Assembly: GCF_000208865.1 (NCBI RefSeq)
Contig: NC_018397.1
Location: 5,175,748 to 5,239,747, forward strand
Reading direction: 5' to 3'
Length of the DNA stretch: 64,000 bases
Source: Neospora caninum Liverpool
Taxonomy: Eukaryota; Apicomplexa; Conoidasida; Eucoccidiorida; Sarcocystidae
Shown here: positions 13,229-24,179 of the stretch, piece by piece
How positions within the stretch are numbered: the first letter of the stretch is position 1
Layout: each line of letters opens with the position of its first letter
The notes under the pieces: generated by a model
The model's database searches: none
The model's input: only the letters and a program-made list of their open reading frames with translations
Told to the model about the DNA's origin: nothing
Position numbers and translations under genes: made by a program

Positions 13229-16200
13229 ATGGCGCGCCTGGGTGGGGCGCGCCGCCCAGGAGGCGGTGGAAAGGGAAATCTTAAACAGACTGGTGGACGC
13301 TCGCGGGCAACTACTGCCCTTCATTTCCCAGCAAAGTCGTCAAAAGATGGAAAGAGAGGCAAACTTTTTGAGACGGAGGCGGACCAGTATGGCCTTGACG
13401 AAGTAGAAGAGTCGTACCGCGCTCGGGAACGCCGCAAACTCGGCGGGAGCGGCTCCGCAGCGGAAGACTTCATTCGCCTTGACGACGGAGATGACAATGG
13501 TACAGTGGAAAAAAATGCTCTGATGCATCACCTTTTGAGACAGTCCAGTTTTTGATGCGTCGCTGAAGACCACCGGCAAATCCGTAGTTGCCAGCACCCG
13601 TAGCCGTTTGGCAGTTCTGGAGGAAGCGACAGCAGATCCGCAAGGCTTTTTGTAGCTCGTGAATCCTCAGTCGCATATCAGTCTATTCGAAAACACAGGG
13701 CGGACGTTTCCAGTGACGAACATCGCACAGCACTAGAGAGGCGGCGGTGTATCTGCCGTAGTTTGACAATGAAGGTACTACGCGAGTTTGTATTCAGTTT
13801 CGCGTCACGGTCTTTGTGCGAGGGGCATAACTGCGTCTTCTGGTTTTGTACAAATGATTTCCAATCTAACATTTGAAACTAGGTGAAAGCTGGTTTTCAG
13901 TTCGTGAGAGTTGTCCTGGAAAACTGGCTAACGAGTGCCTCGCGTTCCTGTCTTTGGCGGGAGCTGTCCGGTGCATGCACTCGTGTCCGTAAGGGCTCCT
14001 GACGAGTCGTGACTTTTATCTGAGTGCTTTGAACAGAGAGTGAGGGCGAGCAGGAACGCCGACTCATGGGGCTCGAGGGTGCGGAGGACGCACTAGAGGA
14101 TGATGAAGAACTTGAAGAGGAAGAGGAAGCAGAGGAAGAAGAGGAAGAAGCAGGTAGGTGGATCCGCAAGTGGCTACTACTGCGGCTGTCGTCTTACAAA
14201 GGCCGTGTTGGGGTGGCCGAGAGTGCGCCGACTTCGCTGATGCTGGCCGAGCCTTTTGTTTTTCCCTCACCGCGTGGATGTGCTGACGAGCCTCGGCCAT
14301 ACGATTTGCCTAGGCTAGCTGTGCCGCCAAACGGAGGGGAACAACTAGGGCGACCCTGTGCTGCCAAGGAGTTTGAGGTGGGGAGGAAGGGAACGCCGGT
14401 GAAGAAACAAGCTCGGTTCGAATATTTGGTGTTCTAGAAATTCCGTCACTGTTCACAGACGCAATGGAATGCGTGTACACCTGCCGCCCACACTGTCTGT
14501 CTGCTTTTCTTTGTTTGATGGTCTCAGAGGATGATGAAGATGGTGCGCGAACAGCCTGGGGACGATCGGCTAAGGCGTTTTATGCAGATGACGATGAAGA
14601 GGAGGAAGACGAGTCAGCAGACGAGGAGGAGAACATGCGCATGCGGGAAGAAGAAGCGCGTCAGATTGAAGAGGAAGAACAAGTTGAGGGATTGGATGAA
14701 GATGATTTCGGACTTTCCAACCTAGCGGAAGCCGCGCGAGGCCAGCGGAAGACGAAGGCGTCGGGGAGAGAAGATGAGGACACATCGGAAGAGGAGGATG
14801 ATGAATCTGGAAGTGACCAAGTGAGTCCTGGAAGAGGGGAGGCAAATCAGTTTAGACGTGAATCAGCGAGGTCCAAGCATACCGGTGTCGCTGCGAGACA
14901 CATTAACGGAGTTCTTTTTCGACAGATGACTCGTTATGTGCGTCTCTGCATGTGGGTTGACGGGCATGTCTGTGAGATTGAACATCTAGTCGTGTTTTGC
15001 GCAGCCATCTCCGCTTCGGAAAGGCCCTTTCTTTACCCACAGGATCTGCAGGCAATCCTGAGTGGATTCGAGGCAGCCTCCTCGCGTGATAAAGAAGCAG
15101 GGGGGCCTATTCATCTGCTGCTATCCTCGTCGGAGTTTAAAGCGCTTTCGGAGCAGGAACGACAGAAGATTTTGACCGAGGAACACCCAGAGTTGCAGAG
15201 CCTCTTGGACCAGTTGAAAGCATCCCTGCAGGACGTGCGCGGAACGCTGAGGCCGCTGCTTCGAAAAGCAAAGTGTCGACAGCTCATCACGAAGGAAGTG
15301 AGAGGAACGACTCAAGGAGAGAGACAGGTCGCGAAGAAGCAATACGTCTGGTGTCTGTACACTCGGATGGGGTCGTGCACCGTCCCGTGTTTCCGATGTT
15401 TGAGTCTGACGAGCTGTTTGCCTCACGCTGATCTAACCTCCTGTCCCTGGTTTTTGTCATGGCTTCTCCGCCAGCATCGTTCCCTCCTTTCCCTTTCGCG
15501 GCTTTTTCATTTGTGGCGTTCTCTGTGTTTGCTTCTGCTTTCCACAGGGTCTGTCATTCTTGGACACGAAAAACCAGCTGCTCGTGGCATATTTGACGTA
15601 TCTTAGTTACTACGTTCTTCTCAAGACCCACGGCGTGGCCGTCACCGACCACCCTGTGATTGAGAGACTGGTGGAAGTTCGCTTGCTGCTTGAGAAGCTG
15701 AAGCCAATTGACGACAGGCTGCGCCTCCAGATCAACCGCCTGTTGCAGCTCGCGCACGAGAAGAGCGTCAAAGACGCCGATGCTGGTGAGCTCCTGTGGA
15801 GGGAAAAGTGGAGCAGAAAAAAACGAGGAGGAAGTGGATACGTGCCTCAAGAAGAACAGGAAGGCGGCCGAGGGTCGAGCACATCTTCCGTCGCTCGACG
15901 TAGATCGTTTGAAGACAGACCTGAACGCATCCCGAGGCGGTGTCCGGAGTGCGCGGCTTTAGGCGGAGACCGATCGTGGGTGCAGGCCTATCTTTCGCGC
16001 AGTACGTTTCTGTGCATGTGCATATGGATCACTTGTCAACAGTCCTCGTCTCCCCGATACTTGTCGTGGAGGGACTGATGCCGGCGACGCCTTCCGTTTT
16101 GTGGCCAGCCAGGTTCCCTCAGTAGCGAGAGGGGCGAAGCCGTCTAGTGCCGCCAAAACCGCATGTTGGCTGTGTTCGGAGGAACCTTTCGGGGTGGACT

Positions 16201-19200
16201 TTTTTCGCTGACACTGCGAGTTTCTACTCAGGTGACGAAGAATTCGCTCCGGCTCGGCCTCGTCCCGACCTTCTCTTGGGTGTTGGCGAGGAAAGGGATG
16301 ACGCAGATGCTTCCACGGAGGAAGAAGAACGCGAGAAGCCCAAAGGAAAGAAGGCGAGCAGATCGAACGAAGACGAGGGCAAGCAGGTCTACAAACCCCC
16401 GAAAATCCTTGCCATGGAGTATCACGCTGAAGATCAGGTATGCGACATCTTTGCGCCACCGCGCTCCTTGAAACGCGACGCTCGCGTGGCTTTGTCGTGG
16501 GAGCAAACATCTTTTCGTGCTCCCGTTTGCGTGGATTCACTCGTCTCCAGCTTCCGTGTAGCGCTTTTCTCCCTTGCTCTTCTTTGCTGCCTCCGGTCTG
16601 AGGTTGCTCAACTGTTCTCGTCGGTCTTTACGTGCGGGTGACCCCCCGCGCGTTTGCGCCGCGGTAGGCGTGCGGCCGTTTTGGGCGTTCAAGTTTCGCC
16701 TTACTTGCTTTCTACTTTGTTCGGCTATCGGCACCAGGCTACATTACATCCACACGTTCTTCAAGCATCTCGAGCCGATTTGTCTGCGCGTGATTGCCCA
16801 GTCTTTCTCTGTGCCAACCTGGAAGACACCCCCTGTGTGGTGCCGTCAACGCCTTTGAACGCGTCTCACGGCGGGCTGTGGTTTCCCCTTTTCACGTAGT
16901 GTTTGCATGCTTTCTTTCGGTCGCTTTCCGGCAGGTTAACAAGGTGAAGGAAAAGGCGGAACGGGAACTGCGTAGAGCCGCAGAGCGCCTGAAGCGCAGC
17001 GAGCTCGTGCGGGCAGTTCGGGAAGAAGTGGGAGATGCTCCGGAGGAAGTCGGTATCGAGCAGTGGATCCAAGTCCAGCAGAGTCGCTTAGGCTCGGCGG
17101 CGTCGATTGCCAAGCAGCGCGCCCGGGAAGCCTTTGAAGAGGAGAATATGGTGCGACTTTCGATGTCGAAGAAGGACCGGAAAGGTGAGCGTCGGAACGT
17201 TCTTCGCTGCTGGCTTTCCGCAGTGCGTCCTTTCAACGTCCAAGCTGCGCGGGTCGTAGCTGCATGTGACTTGGTGGGAGGGGGAACCTGGTGTTTTCGC
17301 CGGCTGATGACTGGGATCGAATTCGGACCGTTGGTAGTTCTGTGGCACCAGCTACGTTATGCTCTGCAGGCGTCCATTCGTCGTGTGCGCTTCGTATGGA
17401 CGTAGGAGTGCACCCTTGTCTCTTTGGGGTTGTTCAGGTTCTTCGGTCTTGTCGCCGGGGTGTGGTGTCGTGTTGTTGCTGGGGATTTCCCTGCCAAAGT
17501 TTCTCTCTTCAGTTTCTGTCGCAGGCCACGTTGTTCTGTGACCTCGCCTCCTGGCGTCTCCGGGGTTTTCGCCGGCTACCGGTGTCTTCAGTTTTCGCTG
17601 CTGCATGTGGCGCAGAGAGCATGGCTTTTGTGTGCGTTATCACCTCTCGCTTTTCTTCCGCAGAGCGGCAGATGTCTAAGAAGCTGGAAGAGCACCAGAG
17701 GCGGATGACCGTGGGGACGACACTGGGAGAGTTAACGGCCTTTTCTGAGTCGACTTTGGATGCGTTGGGAGATGATGACGAGGACCCGACACTGGGTCGC
17801 GCCAACAAGAACAAGAAGAAGCAGACAAATGCTCTGAATGCTTATCTCAATGCCGCCAAACAGGCGTCTGAGACGGCACGGAAGGCGGAAGCGGCTCTCC
17901 AGGCCGATCGTGCAATTTTGTCGAGACAGGAAAATAAAAAAACGCTGTCCTTCAACCAGCTTCTCAGCAAGCAGAAGAAGGATAAGGGGTACGATCCGAA
18001 CTACAGAGCGGAGCGGTAAAAAGGGGCGGACGATCGACGATTAAGCGCCTACTGGTCCCATATATATATATATATATATATATATATGGTTATGAATGTC
18101 TGTGAATTGACGGCAACTTCGCATATGTGGGACTGCGGCGGGTATCTAGTATTGTAGTTAACTGTCGGCCGCTGAGCGTTTGCTGAGCGATGTGTGGTAG
18201 CGGGAAGAAGCTACGCATCTGGCTACGCGTCCTTCACTTCACTTTGTGGAAATTCGAAGGTGGATCATCCGGTTTATGTCCCACCCCTTTTCTATCTGCA
18301 GTTGGTTGAAATTCCTTATGTCTTGCATTTCCCCCTCAGCATGCAAATGGCCGAGGAGGGCGAGTTGGATGATGCGATGCTTTCCGGGAAAGGAAGGAAA
18401 GGAAAGAGAAAGGAAGACAGCGATGTTGAAGCTGACTTGCCGTATCGTGAAGAGGATCTTGAAGCTTTTGGCGAGCTGCTTGAAACCCAGAAGAGCCGCA
18501 AAACTGCGAAGAAGAAGCAGATGGAAGAGCGGGCTAAGGCCTTCATCCCGAGTGTTCCTGAAGAGGTCGACGGACAAAGAGGTAAGGACGTATAACAGTG
18601 TGAGGACGTAGAGGCGGTAATCTGCGCTCGTCTCAAGAACAAAAAAGAACTGCGGTCAAACAGGGAGTTCCCTCAACAGCATACATGCGAATATAGCTGT
18701 ATATATATATATATATATACCTGCACATAACTTGGTATGAATTATAAATTTTTTGCCGTATCGAGTTTATCCGACGGGTGCCTTTTTGCATGGCTGTATT
18801 TGCAGCAACGACGCGCCAGATTTTGAAGAATAAGGGACTGACCCGGAAGAGAAAGAAGTTCGAAGGAAACGCCCGCGTCCACAACAGAATGAAGTTCGAA
18901 AGCAAGATGAAGAAGCTGAAGGTAGGCAGAGAACACAATGATGCAGAACATTGTCCGGAGTTGCTGACATCGAGTCACACGTGTCCCTGTCTCCTCTGTC
19001 TCCGTCTATCCCTGTCTTCGTTGTCTCTCTCTCCCCCTTTCTCTACATATTTATATATATATATATATATATATATTGGGATGGTACATTGATGCACATA
19101 TGTCTAACCTACAGATACATCTGCATACGCGCTGGGATGTGAGGGGTTTCTGTGGCCAAGTTAGTCAACCGGAAGAGGAGTGTATCATCACCAGCACGTA

Positions 19201-19546
19201 CGCCACTACGTAGACATCAGTACTAGCGTAATCTTATGTGGTGAAAGCCACATATGCTCGCATTTACATGCTGAACTGGTAAGCGGATGTATGGCAAATG
19301 AAAATTTATCCTTTTGGTAAGCGGCGACCTGTCCAAGAGTGTAGACATTTGTTGAACTCAAAACTACCGCCGAATGAGGCAGCGTCAGGCGAAACCACAT
19401 GTATCGGCAGTGCCTCTCATCCGGTTCCCTTTTTTGTGTCTTCTCAGACGATACGACCACCAGGGCGCACGGTGGAGGGCGATACGTATATGGGAGAAGA
19501 ATCAGGGATTCGGTCAAACCTCAAGAAGTCCAGGAACTTGTCGTAA
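13229..19546 (+). CDS. UTP3: Sas10/Utp3 family protein, SSU processome subunit
   Basis: Nucleolar protein of the small-subunit processome, needed for early 18S pre-rRNA processing (family knowledge). Exons with GT..AG borders and consistent phases: 13229-13499, 14037-14153, 14528-14820, 15043-15297, 15548-15785, 16232-16437, 16935-17184, 17664-18015, 18340-18581, 18806-18921, 19448-19546, giving 812 aa. The N-terminus (about 1-230) is basic and then very acidic (Asp/Glu runs). Residues about 230-395 match the Sas10/Utp3/C1D helical domain, for example LSFLDTKNQLLVAYLTYLSYYVLL. KPPKILAMEY near 450 is a family-like linker. Residues 742-812 are the Sas10 C-terminal domain, with ILKNKGLTRKRKKF, RVHNRMKFE and a YMGEESGI end. 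The TAA at 18,017 is not the true end: a GTAAAA donor overlaps it and the next exon restores the phase and supplies the conserved C-terminus. The start at 13,229 follows no upstream in-frame alternative I can support. Confidence 0.93.
18060..18088. repeat. (AT)n tract in Sas10 intron
   Basis: Pure alternating AT of about 28 bases in the intron between the eighth and ninth Sas10 exons. Similar short tracts lie in the next introns, near 18,700-18,719 and 19,050-19,076. Confidence 0.9.
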
Positions 19547-20651
19547 TTTTCTTTTCGCGTTCTGTTTGTCTTCGGTTGCGACTGTTTTACCTTACCCCGC
19601 ACGTATTTACGTGCTTGTTGGTATTTTCGATGACAAGCAAACGCTCATTTTTTGTACCCGTCAATTGGAGACGCTTGTCTTCCTAACTGACGTACCGGGG
19701 TCGGGTTTTGTAGTCTCTTCCTGCCAGATGTTTATTGAGAATTCCGAAGCGGTTGTTACCACTTTGTCTCGTACACAGCACAGCCGGTCCCGTCTCCACA
19801 GGGTGTTGACCCCCTGTTAGCAGTCAACAGGCGACGGAGACACGAGTCGCATGAGCGGCGTATGCACATGTGCACCGCTGAGGCGCTGGTGAGGGGTAGG
19901 CAGGGCACTGCCGGATTCACAGAGTATGGCCACTACTTATTTTTCATCGAAAGGACACAGGTGTGATGAGGCTACAGGCGAGCTGCTGTGTTCTGGTTTA
20001 TACAGAATAAGCCTAATCAAGAGTTGCGCAGGAGACTTCCTGGGGGACCGGTGTAGCTAACAGGAAGGCTTGTGGTTGAAAGGTGTGCTGAAACGCCCAA
20101 GCTGGCTAAAACCACTGTAGCGCTGCATGTCGCAAACCACAGGACCTTGGGTCGTAAATCACCACAACGTTGCCTGCCGTTTGGTGGGCCGAATTGCAGT
20201 AGCCTGTAAACCGGCGGTAGGCAAGGCGGGTGCTGAGGTGACGTTTGATAAAGACTCCGAACATGAAGGAAAATATCACAAGTGCCCATAATACTGCACC
20301 ATTCAGGTTCGTTTTCTCTGGCACGTTTCCTGGGAGCAAAACTGCATTCCTACGTTGCACATGATATTACTCTGCGATGTATTTAGCCACTAAAACGCGG
20401 CACGTTGATCGGCACTGTGTCGCCGCCTGTCCGGAAAATGCGTATTACGATTTCTGTTTAACATAACGGTATCCCGCCAGTTTTGGCGAGAGGGATGGAA
20501 CCGTTCTTGTTACTGTGAACGGGACAACGCAAACCAAACTGGACCTGTCCACCGACTCCTTTATGAAACAGCAATGAACAACTTCTGTCTCTGGAGAAGC
20601 AGGACTTTCACTTCACTACCGCGGCTCTCTCTACAACACCTGTCCCACCTC
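19547..20651. other. convergent intergenic region
   Basis: Space between the Sas10 stop (+) and the stop of the secreted YbaY-like gene (-). Both genes point toward it, so it should hold both 3' untranslated regions. I see no further coding sequence or RNA gene in it. Confidence 0.55.
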
Positions 20652-21881
20652 CTACTCGGTTGACTTGTAAGGTTCCAGATCTGTGGATGCCGTATAGTCA
20701 ACTTTGCCTGGAAGCACGACGACCATCGTGGTTCCTACGAAGTCACCTTTCCGAAGAGTCTGGACGAAATCGTCATCTTCCGCGCTTTCCTCCGAGCTCT
20801 TCTCCGAGTCCTTTTCCTGCTTTGTCCCAGCTGCTTCTTCTCCCTCTTTGGTGTACCCATCCCATCCGACGTTGAGAAGAGCGATGACGCGATACATGAT
20901 GCTTTCCCCGTGGTCAGGCAGTTTCGCGCAGAGCAGCGCAGTCAGAGGCGCTCCTTGCTTGTACCACGCCGTGATGTCGGATGTGAAGACTGCGACGGCT
21001 TGTGGCTCGTCCTCATCTGTACTGATGTCATCCATGCGTACCGTCAAATATGTCGGTTTTGGCAGGTTCGCTGCGTCAAGCTCCGACGGGAAGCTGACTG
21101 ACACCTCTGTAGCAACACCAATGATTCCCTCATCTTTGACACTCGCAAAGTTGCACGAAGCATCATACTTCGATTGTCCTGGTTTCTTGCTAGCAGGGGC
21201 GCCGTCGGAGGACCTGCCGTCCTCAACTGTTTGCTCCGTAGTCACGACAGGAAACATGCGAACGCGCACATTGCCATACTCATCAATGCCAGACTCGACC
21301 TCCGTCAGGCCAATGTAACTTTCCACTCGTGATCCCCCGCTCTCGACGTGTACGCGGCCAAGGTTCAAATGCGTATGTAGCCCATACTCCGTGATGTTCT
21401 TGTTGTCGGGTATCTTTGCACAGAATGCGTACGGGAGAGGCTTTCCCGGCTCGTATGCGCTGCTGGTTTTGGTGTGGTACACGAAAAGGATTGGCCGATC
21501 TTCCATCTCGTCTCTGGTAGCGTCCTGCACCTCAATGGTCAGAGAGGTAGCTTTTGGAAGCTCAGACGGGTAACTCATGTCTTTCCACACGAGAGTCCCC
21601 TTGAACGAGACTGCCATGAAGCCAGCGCCAACGTGATCCGCGTTACACTCGTCCAAAGATGGCCCCTCCATCTTTTCTGGGGGATATGGCAGCGGATTTT
21701 CATTCGTTACAATTGTGGCTGAGCTCTCCTCCGACAGGTCGACGGAGTCATCGTTTCTAGGTTTGTCCGCACTTGCAGGCTTTTGCGCAGACTCGGATGC
21801 CGGGGCGCCACACCCAGGGTACGGGAGAGCGGCCACAAGAAACAAGGCTGCTGTGAGCAGCTGATGAAATCGAGTCACCAT
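20652..21881 (-). CDS. secreted protein with two YbaY/YscW-like domains
   Basis: Single-exon frame of 409 aa. Residues 1-24 form a signal peptide (Arg-4, then LLTAALFLVAALPYPGCG). A Ser/Glu/Asp-rich linker follows to about 75. Two related domains then run about 79-212 and 243-392. Each has a Cys near its start (C79, C243) and another in a shared FCAKIPD / LCAKLPD block (C154, C318), so one disulfide per domain is likely. Each also has a YPSEL/FPSEL strand, an Asp-rich turn after a hydrophobic strand (LTIEVQDATRDE; LTVRMDDISTDE) and a G-x-P-L block. This order resembles the bacterial YbaY/YscW family (PF09619), where a Pro-led strand is followed by V-x-L-x-D-x-S-x-x-D and then G-x-x-(I/L)-P. 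That assignment is by eye. There are too few cysteines for an SRS (SAG1-related) protein. There is no transmembrane segment or evident GPI signal at the acidic end, so it should be soluble and secreted. A 140-residue Glu/Ser/Lys insert splits the C-terminal part of domain 2. Function in the parasite is unknown. Confidence 0.8.
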   Translation of the reverse strand: MVTRFHQLLTAALFLVAALPYPGCGAPASESAQKPASADKPRNDDSVDLSEESSATIVTNENPLPYPPEKMEGPSLDECNADHVGAGFMAVSFKGTLVWKDMSYPSELPKATSLTIEVQDATRDEMEDRPILFVYHTKTSSAYEPGKPLPYAFCAKIPDNKNITEYGLHTHLNLGRVHVESGGSRVESYIGLTEVESGIDEYGNVRVRMFPVVTTEQTVEDGRSSDGAPASKKPGQSKYDASCNFASVKDEGIIGVATEVSVSFPSELDAANLPKPTYLTVRMDDISTDEDEPQAVAVFTSDITAWYKQGAPLTALLCAKLPDHGESIMYRVIALLNVGWDGYTKEGEEAAGTKQEKDSEKSSEESAEDDDFVQTLRKGDFVGTTMVVVLPGKVDYTASTDLEPYKSTE

Positions 21882-24179
21882 TTCGACGAGAAAAGATTGC
21901 CTGACGTTGGGTTCGGATTCTCACTTCTACACTTGGTGCCCCACACCTGCAGACCAATCAGGAAGCCGGCTGCCTCCCCACGTAAATTCCGGGCAACTGC
22001 CGACGGAAAAACAAACGGAAGGAAAACTGCTTTCGGAGTGCTACCGATTGAATGAAGTGGCTTCACTAGGAATGTGCGAATATGTGACGAAGGTTACAAC
22101 GGCGACACGAAACTTAATGGATATTTCAGACGATGAAGAGCCGAACTAGTCTCTACGAGACTCTCGGGCTGTTGCCGACACGGATTTTCACACAAAAACA
22201 ACGGGCATGCTCCACTGACAGACTGCGTGTAAGAGTCTGACTCGAAGGCCAAGACTCTATCCGCACTCACCCGAACGCCCCTATGTTGCAACTGCTCAAA
22301 CCGGTGTCTGTTACCTTACCTGGAAAACGAATGCTTGTTCAAACGCTACAGATGTTGACCATCAGCACCAGCAAAAACTGCCTGAGAGTGACTTGTTTGC
22401 GGGCATGACTTGTACTTGAGCGCCCAATCCAGCTAGGCTCCCCGTCCCCGAGGCGATTGCTAGATGCTGGGGGAATGCAGCTTTCTTGGGCACATTCTTT
22501 TTTGCCAGCGTAGTTTTTTTGGTCTACACGTTTGGCTAGTTCTCAACGCTATCCCATCTCGCCGCTGAATACTGCTGAAGCGCAAAGCTCGCCGGTTGGT
22601 GGCACGACTTGCCGATTACACGATATTTGTCGGCATATTCGCCCATCGCCACCGGCGATGACAACGTACTGGCCCTCGGCGTACCACTCTTGCCACAGTT
22701 TCGTTTAACTACAACGCATCCGCATAGGTGATGGGGACGGAAGGACAGCCATGCGGAGGCTTCCTCGGATGTTTATTTGGTACCAGTGTCACAGTAGTTT
22801 GCTGAGCTACGACGTATGCTCAGTAATCTGAAACGCTGCCGATAACGGAATTTCAACCTCCCTGTTGTGTAGCGAGCAGTACCTAGACAAACACATACCT
22901 ACGACAGCAGAAAACCAAAGCTGGTTTCTTACAAGTGACGACAGAAATACTGTAGAGAAAACGGTTGTCTGTTGACACCTGTCCCCGGTACCAGCAGACA
23001 ACCGCTATCTGATGCGTCAGGCGCATCTTGACTGGACTTCAATTACACCCCGCTGCCCCGAAAAGACATGAATCTGGTTTCCTTGAAGCCGCAGGCAGCG
23101 TTCAGGATCGCAGCTAAGGCTTCCACCAAGGAAGTAACAAAATCAGGGTACCAGTTAAGTAACTCGGAATCTCACACCAGCCACGTGGTGGCAGTAGTGT
23201 CGGCATACTCTGTCCTGTTCCTTGCTTAGTGTTATAACTTCGCGCAGCTTCCTTCTGGCGGGTCAGAAAATAGCACAGAAGACATAGGCAACGAAATTTT
23301 ACCGAACACCTCCACAGCGGTTGGACATAATCAAAACGATACCGCCTATGTTTTACAGGAATGCCTAAGGATACCTCCTGATTCATTTCAGCTGGGCGAA
23401 GTAAGGTGGCAACCGCGGTTTGAAAACGTGTGCACCTCGTAATGCATCCACTTGTATGTGACTGTGCGGACCATTCTGTCTGGGTAAACAGGTGCAAGCA
23501 GAACCACTGCACACTCTGAGCCGTTGTCGAGTAAGAATTCCGCGCTCCTGAGTGAACTTCAAAACAAAATGACGGGATTCCACGGAGGCGGCTGATGAAC
23601 TGTTTGTGTTGTGCATGTCACACAGTGCCACAGACACTGTGACCGAATTTCGTCGGAACGGACTTTCAGCTCAGACGGCTTTCCACGCATGTGCTGTAGT
23701 TCCTGCGTCTGACGTAGTTGACAGGTTGAGTGGTTGTGCTACGAAAATTGTTGCATTCAGTTATACACACGAGCCTTCGGACCCGCCGAGGAGCACGTCT
23801 GTAAATGCGCTCATAGTGGCTACCACTGGCTTACACAAAGCTGTGAGTGAAGGATACTGCGTCCACACGGTTAGGGCCCAGGCAAAGCCGCTTTTGACGA
23901 CTTTCACTGAACGTCCCGAGTATTCCTGAAACTGTTTAAAACGGTTCTTTCTGGGAGTACCTGTTCACTGTTTGGGAAAAAGGATCGGGAGCCCAGAGCG
24001 GACAACTTGTCCGCAGCACACAAACAGCCACCCTGAAGCATCTGGACCACTTCGATTTACAGGATGGCGCCAGAACTTCACGCCCCCATACGGCTGCATG
24101 CTTAACGGGAGAAATTCCCCCAAAACGGAATGACAAGAGGACCTTAGAGACAACGGGTGAAAATCTCGTTTGAAATCGT
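21882..24179. other. intergenic region, no gene recognised
   Basis: Lies between the start of the secreted YbaY-like gene and the stop of Bre1, both on the - strand. It should contain the promoter and leader of the secreted gene (near 21,882-22,500) and the Bre1 3' untranslated region. A + strand frame of 107 codons at 23,606-23,929 has ordinary composition but no domain or splice support. Confidence 0.45.

Noticed and set aside
18017..18019. TAA as the end of the Sas10 gene
   Set aside because: A donor overlaps it and the downstream exons restore phase and supply the conserved Sas10 C-terminal domain.
20652..21881. SRS (SAG1-related) surface antigen
   Set aside because: Only two Cys per domain rather than the usual four to six, and no GPI-type hydrophobic tail.
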